Positions 6,741 to 11,689 of a stretch of 13,317 bases of DNA are shown piece by piece. Each line of letters starts with the position of its first letter. Positions within the stretch are counted from its first letter, which is position 1. The stretch lies in contig JALHUP010000198.1 of the NCBI GenBank assembly GCA_022866585.1, positions 1 to 13,317 of the forward strand. Direction: 5' to 3'. Source of the DNA: Candidatus Zixiibacteriota bacterium (GTDB taxonomy: Bacteria; Zixibacteria; MSB-5A5; SM1-73). Both the position numbers and the translations under genes were made by a program. Below the pieces are notes generated by a model. That model saw only the letters and a program-made list of their open reading frames with translations, did not search any database and had not been told where the DNA came from.

Positions 6741-7535
6741 ATGGCAAAAGAAAAAAGATTTCTCGTGGATGTAGGGATGAGGGACTTACCCTTTCCTATG
6801 AGGGTGGCATCGAAGATTTATCCAGATGGTCAGTTTACCATCGCAAACATCTCTGTCTCTGCACGCATTATCCAAGAATTTGAAGCGCGCTGGATTGACA
6901 AGTTCATCCAGATCATTCATCAACATCGAGATAGAATAGGGACGAAAACACTCCGGGACAATATCATGGATTATCTTAAGGAGTTGGAGGCCAAAGCAGT
7001 AAAGATTGATTTTGAGTATCCCTTTTTCATTGAAAAGTTGACCCCCGTATCCAAAGAAAAATGTCTGGTTAAATATCTATGTACCTTTTCTGCAAAAGCG
7101 TCTTATGTGATAGATAAGCCAAAGATTATTTTTAAAATGGAGATCCCGGTTATTACTACATATCCCGGATCAGCCTCAGAAAAACCGGGAGGACTATTTG
7201 GTCAATTGAGCATTGTGGTTATTGAAATAGAACCCCAGAAAGAAATCTATCCGGAGGATTTAGTTGAGATGGTAGACAAACATGCTTTGGCACCTATATA
7301 CTCATTTTTAACCGAGGAAGACCAAGCCTTTATAATTCAAAAAGTCCACTCGGAAAAGAAATCCAGTGTGGTTCTGACTGACGAAATAAAGGATGAGCTC
7401 TTCCTTAATCGTGATATTGTTTGGTATTCGGTTCGTTGCTCTAACTATGGTATGCTTCATTCTTATAGCACGGTTATCAGGACTGAAAAAGGTATGTGGT
7501 TTCCCTCTACGGCTTATGAAGAGGAAGAGATATAA
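6741..7535 (+). CDS. FolE2/MptA-family (GTP cyclohydrolase IB-like) protein, active site altered
   Basis: A 264-residue protein whose layout follows the FolE2/MptA family (type IB GTP cyclohydrolase): an N-terminal DVGMRDLPFPMRV strand, QFTIANISVSARI, a central IPVITT strand, a helix-rich region and a C-terminal VRCSNYGMLHS region. The family normally opens GTP to make dihydroneopterin triphosphate (folate) or its cyclic phosphate (methanopterin). Here the residues I know as conserved are changed. The GxHMSR motif reads ARWIDK, the LCPCSK segment holding the metal-binding cysteine reads TYPGSA (residues 137-142), and the GAHNQRS histidine segment reads GLFGQLS. It may therefore be a non-catalytic or re-purposed paralogue. 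TAGGAGGCG precedes the ATG by six bases. Family membership is from recalled motifs; a profile search would settle it. Confidence 0.7.
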   Translation: MAKEKRFLVDVGMRDLPFPMRVASKIYPDGQFTIANISVSARIIQEFEARWIDKFIQIIHQHRDRIGTKTLRDNIMDYLKELEAKAVKIDFEYPFFIEKLTPVSKEKCLVKYLCTFSAKASYVIDKPKIIFKMEIPVITTYPGSASEKPGGLFGQLSIVVIEIEPQKEIYPEDLVEMVDKHALAPIYSFLTEEDQAFIIQKVHSEKKSSVVLTDEIKDELFLNRDIVWYSVRCSNYGMLHSYSTVIRTEKGMWFPSTAYEEEEI

Positions 7536-7572
7536 TCATGTCGAAGGAATCTAATACAACATAATAATGAAA

Positions 7573-7645
7573 TGTCATTGCGAGGAGTCCATACGAACGA
7601 CGAAGTCCCGCCAAAGGCGGGACTTCGCTATCGCTCGCAATGACA
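7573..7645 (+). repeat. Family C palindrome with nested hairpin
   Basis: A perfect 12-bp inverted repeat, TGTCATTGCGAG (7573-7584) with CTCGCAATGACA (7634-7645), encloses a second perfect 12-bp hairpin, CGAAGTCCCGCC (7601-7612), loop AAA, GGCGGGACTTCG (7616-7627). The outer TCATTGCGAG end is a widespread type of bacterial intergenic repeat. It lies between the FolE2-like and SDR genes. No U-tract follows. Confidence 0.75.
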
Positions 7646-7712
7646 ATGTAACATTTTTATAGTGCGTTTGTTACAGTTCGTTAAAACTTCGCCTAACAGT
7701 AGGGAGGTAAAA

Positions 7713-8480
7713 ATGGGCAGAGTAGAAGGTAAAGTTGCCATCGTCACAGGTGGCGCATTGGGAATCGGTAAAGCAAGCTGCCTGCTTCTGGCAAAAGAAG
7801 GGGCCAAGGTGGCGGTGACGGACATCCTCGACAAAGAAGGACAGAAGGTGGTCAAGGAGATCAAAAACAATGGGGGCATGGCTTTATTCTGGCATCTGGA
7901 TGTTTCAAACGAAAAGGAGGTGCAAAAGGTTTTTGCCGATATTCATAATAAGCTCGGAAAAATTGATGTTCTGGTCAACAATGCGGGAATAGCTGGAGTA
8001 AGCAAGCCGACACACGAGATTACCGAGGAGGAATGGGACAAGGTTATGGCGGTCAATGTTAAAGGTGTTTTTTTCTGCACCAAGCATGTGATTCCATTTA
8101 TGAAGAAAACAGGGGATGGAAGCATAATCAATCTATCCTCCATTTATGGAATCGTTAGTTCGCCGGATGTACCGCCATATCACGCCTCTAAGGGTGCGGT
8201 GAGGATAATGACTAAGACCGATGCTTTTCTTTATGCCAAGGATAAAATCAGGGTCAACTCCGTTCATCCCGGCTTTATATGGACGCCCATGGTGGAGAAC
8301 TATGCAAAGTCCCAGGGCAACGTTGAAGAAGTCAGGAAAATGTTAGACAACCTACATCCGATTGGGCATATTGGCGAACCAGACGATATTGCTTACGGTA
8401 TCGTTTACCTGGCGTCCGATGAATCCAAGTTTGTCACCGGCAGTGAATTAGTCATAGACGGAGGCTATACCGCAAGGTAA
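7713..8480 (+). CDS. SDR family oxidoreductase (NAD(P)-dependent)
   Basis: A 255-residue classical short-chain dehydrogenase/reductase. Seen: the nucleotide-binding TGGALGIG at 12-19, D37 at the end of the second strand (favouring NAD over NADP), NNAG at 89-92, structural N115, catalytic S143 (NLSS), Y156 and K160 (YHASK), and HPG at 185-187. The C-terminal SELVIDGGYT is the usual family ending. The start at 7713 is chosen because AGGGAGGT ends five bases before it and the protein then begins right at the first strand; the open frame extends 17 codons upstream to 7662 through non-conserved sequence. The substrate, an alcohol or ketone, is not predictable. The gene stands alone between two repeat-filled gaps. 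Confidence 0.92.
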   Translation: MGRVEGKVAIVTGGALGIGKASCLLLAKEGAKVAVTDILDKEGQKVVKEIKNNGGMALFWHLDVSNEKEVQKVFADIHNKLGKIDVLVNNAGIAGVSKPTHEITEEEWDKVMAVNVKGVFFCTKHVIPFMKKTGDGSIINLSSIYGIVSSPDVPPYHASKGAVRIMTKTDAFLYAKDKIRVNSVHPGFIWTPMVENYAKSQGNVEEVRKMLDNLHPIGHIGEPDDIAYGIVYLASDESKFVTGSELVIDGGYTAR

Positions 8481-8481
8481 C

Positions 8482-8545
8482 TCGAAGCTCGGTTTTCGGT
8501 AACGATGCCCGTATCGATGCTCGATTTTCGAGGCTTGAAACTCGG
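8482..8545 (+). repeat. Family F repeat (F2)
   Basis: TCGAAGCTCGGTTTTCG, then CGATGCCCGTATCGATGC and TCGATTTTCGAGG, match F1 at 1433. The element begins one base after the SDR stop codon, as F1 begins twelve bases after the nuclease stop. Confidence 0.6.
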
Positions 8546-8552
8546 ATAGAAA

Positions 8553-8592
8553 GTTGCCAACCAGCCTTAGGGATGGTTGACCTACAAAACTC
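8553..8592 (+). repeat. Family A repeat, right hairpin (A6)
   Basis: CCAACCA (8557-8563) pairs with TGGTTG (8574-8579) around a CCTTAGGG core, followed by ACCTACAAAACT. The left hairpin is missing; repeat F2 occupies its place. The YtxH gene starts about 60 bases downstream. Confidence 0.65.
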
Positions 8593-8649
8593 GTAGGACG
8601 AAAAGACAAGTTCATAAAAAATAAAACGAATGGAAAGGAGGATTTTACA

Positions 8650-9102
8650 ATGGCAGGAAATGGAAGTGATCGTGGCAGTTTCTGGCGGGGATTATTGATT
8701 GGCGGTTTCTTGGGCGCAGTGGCAGGCATCCTCTTCGCCCCTAAATCCGGAAAAGAGCTGAGGTCCGAGCTTAAACAGAAAGGGGCTGAGGCTTTTGACG
8801 AAGCCAAAGAATTCTATTCCGAGACACGGGTCAAAGCGAAGGCGATCCTTGAGGATGCCCGGCGTCGGGCGGAAGAACTGAAAAAAGAAGCCAATCGCCA
8901 ACTCGCGGAAGCACGCTTAAGAGCGAAGGAGGTTTTGAGGGGTGCGGAGGAAAAGACAACTGAGGTCAGCCAATTAGCCAAGGAAGTCATAGAGGAGACA
9001 AAAACAGAAGTGAAGAAAGTGAAGGAGGCGGCAGAAGCCGGCTTTGACGCGGCCCGGCAGGAGTTATCTAAGAAAGAAGACAAAAATAAAACTAAAACCT
9101 AA
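8650..9102 (+). CDS. YtxH domain-containing protein
   Basis: A 150-residue protein with the YtxH signature: a glycine-rich hydrophobic segment GLLIGGFLGAVAGILFAP (residues 14-31) followed by KSGKELR. Residues 45-145 are highly charged and rich in A, E, K and R, and form a long predicted coiled coil. It would be anchored in the membrane by its N-terminus, with the coiled coil on the cytoplasmic side. The family is often stress-related in Firmicutes, but its molecular role is unknown. AAAGGAGG lies nine bases upstream of the ATG. The next gene starts 21 bases after its stop and encodes another small membrane-anchored helical protein, so the two are very likely co-transcribed. Confidence 0.9.
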   Translation: MAGNGSDRGSFWRGLLIGGFLGAVAGILFAPKSGKELRSELKQKGAEAFDEAKEFYSETRVKAKAILEDARRRAEELKKEANRQLAEARLRAKEVLRGAEEKTTEVSQLAKEVIEETKTEVKKVKEAAEAGFDAARQELSKKEDKNKTKT

Positions 9103-9123
9103 ATCGAAGGGAGATCACCATTC

Positions 9124-9504
9124 ATGGTACTCACTATCAGCGTCACTGTAATTGCGGTGGTCATGATTATTGCCATGCTGTTTCTAATCTTGACTCTTTT
9201 ACAGATCCGCCGGACGGCTCACCAGGTGGAAAAAGTTTTAGAAACAGCCCGTCTGCAGATCGTTCCTTTGAGCCATGACCTGACTGTCATTTCCCAAGAA
9301 GTCAAGGGTGTCGTGCAATCTATACATCGGCAGGTGGACGGAGTGGAGGAAAGCATTACCACCGTTCGGGATGCGGTCGTGCGCTTGAGGGAGTTTGAGG
9401 AAGAAATATTACCTGAAATTGAAAGACCACTGCTTGAGCTTACAACTCTTATCAGCGCACTGAGCCGAGCCATAGGAGCTTTCGCCCGCATGCTACGTGG
9501 TTGA
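9124..9504 (+). CDS. DUF948-like membrane-anchored coiled-coil protein
   Basis: A 126-residue protein. Residues 3-26 (ISVTVIAVVMIIAMLFLILT) form one transmembrane helix, after which a long amphipathic helix runs with QIRRTAHQVEKVLETAR and repeated V-x-x-x-V spacing. This matches the small DUF948-type proteins commonly encoded beside YtxH genes. No enzymatic motif is visible. GAAGGGAG lies about nine bases before the ATG. With the preceding YtxH gene it forms a two-gene operon, and the two proteins may interact through their coiled coils at the membrane; that is inference. Confidence 0.8.
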   Translation: MVLTISVTVIAVVMIIAMLFLILTLLQIRRTAHQVEKVLETARLQIVPLSHDLTVISQEVKGVVQSIHRQVDGVEESITTVRDAVVRLREFEEEILPEIERPLLELTTLISALSRAIGAFARMLRG

Positions 9505-9586
9505 ACTGTGGTGTCGTGAGACGATTACAATGTGCAGGTGAAACCGTTGCAATAATAAGCGGAATTGCCTGCTGGAGAGTCTTGAA

Positions 9587-9640
9587 GTCAAGCATACCGA
9601 CCGGGTGCTTAACGAAAAGAATTGTCAACCATTTTTCGGG
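9587..9640 (+). repeat. Family A repeat, left part (A7)
   Basis: Arms GTCAAGCA (9587-9594) and TGCTTAAC (9605-9612) form the left hairpin. GTCAACCA (9624-9631) and TTTTTCGGGA begin the right hairpin. Its partner arm, GGATGGTTGACCTACAA, appears only at 9799-9815, beyond the inserted segment. Confidence 0.7.
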
Positions 9641-9644
9641 AGGT

Positions 9645-9789
9645 CTCTGAAAAAGTCAACCAAGGAAGGATTTTTTTGGAGTGTCCCGCTTTAGCGGGAC
9701 CTGAAACCTCTTGCAAAATAAGAAGCTTTATAGTGTTCACCTAAAGGTGAACACTCCAAATTTTCCTCTTTTCAATTAGTTTTTCAGAG
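9645..9789. mobile_element. MITE-like segment with 10-bp terminal inverted repeats, no gene
   Basis: Perfect inverted ends CTCTGAAAAA (9645-9654) and TTTTTCAGAG (9780-9789) bound about 145 bases that split a family A repeat in its right-hairpin loop. Flanks TTCGGGAGG on the left and TTCAGGATGG on the right could be a decayed target duplication, or simply the two sides of the broken loop. No reading frame is inside. That it moved as a unit is inferred. Confidence 0.45.
9678..9757 (+). repeat. Family B three-way-junction element (B2)
   Basis: Outer arms GGAGTGT (9678-9684) and ACACTCC (9751-9757). Inner hairpin one: GTCCCGC, loop TTTA, GCGGGAC (9683-9700). Inner hairpin two: AGTGTTCACC, loop TAAA, GGTGAACACT (9732-9755). 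The layout and loops are the same as at 3310 and 13157, with different stem sequences. Confidence 0.75.
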
Positions 9790-9790
9790 C

Positions 9791-9816
9791 TCTCTTCAGG
9801 ATGGTTGACCTACAAG
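9791..9816 (+). repeat. Family A repeat, right end (A7 continued)
   Basis: TCTTCAGGATGGTTGACC followed by TACAAGATTA is the right arm and tail of the copy interrupted at 9640. It ends about 30 bases before the next gene. Confidence 0.65.
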
Positions 9817-9848
9817 ATTACAAAATATCAAGGAAGTGGAAAATATGA

Positions 9849-10214
9849 GTGAGAAAAAAATTCAAAAAGGAAAGAGAAAGACTGAATCAGATAGTGATGA
9901 AATACAGCGGCACAAACATCAAAAGGTTTTACAGTATTGATTCACAAGTATACAAGGATGGTGCTCTTCCAGCCAAAACCAAGGAGCTTCTGGGTCTGGT
10001 GGCTTCGCTGGTATTAAGATGCGACGATTGTGTTAAGTATCATATCATCAGGTGCCATGACGAAGGTGTGAAGGATGGCGAATTTGAAGAGGCATTAGCG
10101 ATTGGGCTGGTGGTAGGGGGTTCAATAACCATTCCGCATCTTAGAAGAGCCTTTGAGGCATGGGATGAATTGAAAGATACAGAAAAATCTCGGAGAACAA
10201 AAAAGGAAAAGTGA
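9849..10214 (+). CDS. Carboxymuconolactone decarboxylase family (AhpD-like) protein
   Basis: A 121-residue cytoplasmic all-helical protein. RCDDCVKYH carries the AhpD-type redox pair C58 and C61 with H65. LPAKTKELLGLVASLV (40-55) and the EALAIGLVVGGS helix are typical of the CMD family. Members with this CxxC/H motif act in peroxide or disulfide redox chemistry; the exact substrate is unknown. The start is doubtful. The reading frame opens with GTG at 9849, preceded by AAGGAAGTGGA. An ATG at 9845 is in another frame and would join this one if the run of seven A at 9854-9860 were one base shorter, giving MSEKKFKKERE. Either the GTG is real, or the run is a slippage or assembly error. Confidence 0.88.
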   Translation: MRKKFKKERERLNQIVMKYSGTNIKRFYSIDSQVYKDGALPAKTKELLGLVASLVLRCDDCVKYHIIRCHDEGVKDGEFEEALAIGLVVGGSITIPHLRRAFEAWDELKDTEKSRRTKKEK

Positions 10215-10249
10215 TACAAGAAACACCTAAAGGGGACGAGAATGCGTAA

Positions 10250-10300
10250 GTCAAGCGTGTCCGAAGGACTGCTCGACAAAAGAAGTTGTTTACAAAACCA
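10250..10300 (+). repeat. Family A repeat with right hairpin deleted (A8)
   Basis: GTCAAGCGTGTCC (10250-10262) pairs with GGACTGCTCGAC (10266-10277) around GAA, forming a long left hairpin. AAAAGAAGTTGT then joins directly to TTACAAAACC. The right hairpin, present in A9 and A10 between the same two borders, is missing. The HNH gene starts 28 bases later. Confidence 0.7.
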
Positions 10301-10327
10301 ATTACTTTCATTTGAGTTTAATAGTAA

Positions 10328-11017
10328 ATGTCAAGAAGAAATAAAGCAAAAGGTACCTGTCACCTATGTGGAAACTTTGGTGCTTTGTCATTCGAACACG
10401 TTCCCCCAAGGGCGGCTTTCAACAACAGAAGAATTATTAAAGTCACATTTGAACAGGCAATCTCCTTAGGGCCTGACGAGATAGTAAAAGGGCCAATTCA
10501 ACAAGGTGGCATAGGTGGACACACGCTTTGCCCAAAATGCAACAACCTTACCGGACATTGGTATGGAACTCGATTTGTGGGCTGGTGTTACCAAGCGATG
10601 AACATTTTGATTCGGTCTCATGGAAAGCCTTCGCTCATATATTTGAACTACTTGTTCCCCCTTGCAATACTTAAGCAGATAGTAACAATGTTTTTCTCTG
10701 TTAATACAGAAACGTTTAGCAAGGCAAACCCTGAACTTGTTCAGTTCGTCCTTAAAAGGGAAGCAAAATATTTACCCCCCAAGTATCGGTTCTTCATGTA
10801 CTATAATACAACTGGAACATTTCGTTTCTCTGGAATATGGGCTAGGTTAGACCCTTTTTCCTCAAGAAGCACTACTTTGATGAGTGAGATTACTTATCCG
10901 CCTTTTGGTTACGTGATGACAATTGACTCTGAGCCACCCGACAGTCGACTCTTTGAAATCACCCACTTTTCCACCTATGATTACAATTTTGGTTTTTCCT
11001 GGCGATTACAGGACTAA
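10328..11017 (+). CDS. HNH-type zinc-binding protein, putative endonuclease
   Basis: A 229-residue protein. The N-terminal 75 residues have an HNH_5-like layout: C11-H-L-C14-G, then SFEHVPPR with E23-H24, then LCPKCNN with C68, C71, N72 and N73. Two CxxC pairs bind zinc around a possible catalytic histidine. The remaining 150 residues (hydrophobic, aromatic-rich, with no motif I recognise) form a separate domain. HNH proteins of this kind are usually DNA endonucleases and are common in defence and mobile regions; a role here is inferred. No good ribosome binding site precedes the ATG at 10328. A reading frame from ATG 10242, with AAAGGGG upstream, runs through repeat A8 and overlaps this gene's start in another frame. 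Confidence 0.75.
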   Translation: MSRRNKAKGTCHLCGNFGALSFEHVPPRAAFNNRRIIKVTFEQAISLGPDEIVKGPIQQGGIGGHTLCPKCNNLTGHWYGTRFVGWCYQAMNILIRSHGKPSLIYLNYLFPLAILKQIVTMFFSVNTETFSKANPELVQFVLKREAKYLPPKYRFFMYYNTTGTFRFSGIWARLDPFSSRSTTLMSEITYPPFGYVMTIDSEPPDSRLFEITHFSTYDYNFGFSWRLQD

Positions 11018-11087
11018 AAAGGAGATATCTGAACAACTCGACCGCGGCCCCCAATGAAGAAAAAAGATTGTATTCAAATACTAACTC

Positions 11088-11157
11088 GTAGCATGTCTGA
11101 GGGAATGCTTTACAAAATAGTTGTCAACCACCCTTCGGGATGGTTGACCTACAAAGC
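11088..11157 (+). repeat. Family A double-hairpin repeat, complete copy (A9)
   Basis: The left hairpin is GTAGCA (11088-11093) with TGCTTTAC (11106-11113), imperfect. The right hairpin is perfect in its outer eight pairs, GTCAACCA (11123-11130) with TGGTTGAC (11141-11148), around CCCTTCGGGA, and is followed by CTACAAAGC. The next start codon is 27 bases beyond. Confidence 0.8.
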
Positions 11158-11183
11158 TTAACCAGTGGAAGCAAGGGGTGATG

Positions 11184-11600
11184 ATGAACGAACAAGAAAA
11201 TGTGCAGGTGGTGCGACAAATGTTCGCGGCCTTTGATCGGCGTGACCTCTCAGGTGCACTGAATACGTTAGCAGATGATGTGTATTGGCAGTCACCGGTA
11301 ACCAGAGCTGAGTCAAAAGAAACCTCGTGGTCTAAACCCCGTCACAACCGTGAGGAGGTTGCTCTCTTTTTTAAAGAACTCTTTGAAAAAGTGCAGCCAG
11401 AACGGTTGGAACCGCTGGATTTTACCGCCCAGGGTGATCGAGTAATTGTCGAGGGGAAGAATCGTGGTACGGTGAGGTCCACAGGCCGCGCCTATGAGCA
11501 TGATTGGGTGATGGTGTTCACCTTGCGCGAGGGCAAAATCATCAGGCTACTGCACTACTACGATACCGCTGATATAATGGCCGCCTTTCGCGGCGAGTAG
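11184..11600 (+). CDS. SnoaL/NTF2-like family protein
   Basis: A 138-residue protein of the NTF2-like cone fold. The N-terminal ENVQVVRQMFAAFDRRDL helix, NTLADDVYW, a central strand pair RVIVEGKNRGTV and the closing HDWVMVFTLREGKIIRLLHYYDTA strands match the SnoaL-like group, which includes isomerases, hydrolases and many proteins of unknown role. No catalytic set can be assigned with confidence. The start at 11184 is chosen because AAGGGG ends five bases before it; ATG 11181 and GTG 11178 are in frame but sit in or against that site. The stop codon is followed immediately by repeat A10. Confidence 0.85.
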   Translation: MNEQENVQVVRQMFAAFDRRDLSGALNTLADDVYWQSPVTRAESKETSWSKPRHNREEVALFFKELFEKVQPERLEPLDFTAQGDRVIVEGKNRGTVRSTGRAYEHDWVMVFTLREGKIIRLLHYYDTADIMAAFRGE

Positions 11601-11673
11601 GTCAAGCATGCCCGAAGGAGTGCTTGACAAAACAAATTGTTAACCGCCCTTCGGCATGGTTGACCTGCAGAAA
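11601..11673 (+). repeat. Family A double-hairpin repeat, complete copy (A10)
   Basis: The left hairpin has perfect arms GTCAAGCA (11601-11608) and TGCTTGAC (11621-11628). The right hairpin is GTTAACC with GGTTGAC around GCCCTTCGGCA, followed by CTGCAGAAA. It fills the whole gap between the SnoaL-like stop and the next ribosome binding site. Confidence 0.8.
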
Positions 11674-11689
11674 TAGAGGAGATGTTAAG

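Larger units (their letters stand above)
9505..9848. other. 344-base gap made of nested repeats
   Basis: I see no gene here. The gap holds a family A copy (A7, left part at 9587-9640, right end at 9791-9816). Between its two halves lies a segment bounded by a perfect 10-bp inverted repeat, CTCTGAAAAA (9645-9654) and TTTTTCAGAG (9780-9789), which itself contains a family B element (9678-9757). Bases 9505-9580 show nothing recognisable. Confidence 0.7.

Noticed and set aside
7662..7712. Extension of the SDR gene by 17 codons upstream
   Set aside because: AGGGAGGT lies directly before 7713, and the SDR fold begins at that start.
8448..9083. Long minus-strand frames opposite the YtxH gene
   Set aside because: They mirror a plus-strand gene with clear domain motifs and a ribosome binding site, and their own composition (serine-rich, no motif) is typical of antisense shadows.
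9219..9491. Minus-strand frame opposite the DUF948-like gene
   Set aside because: It is the antisense shadow of a well-supported membrane protein gene.
10242..10469. A 75-codon frame with AAAGGGG upstream
   Set aside because: It runs through repeat A8 and then overlaps the HNH gene in another frame. Its protein has no recognisable feature, so I treat it as repeat-derived, though it could affect HNH translation.
11624..11689. Extension of the nuclease-AlbA_2 gene by 22 codons upstream
   Set aside because: The bases belong to repeat A10, and the paralogue and the AGAGGAG site both support a start at 11690.
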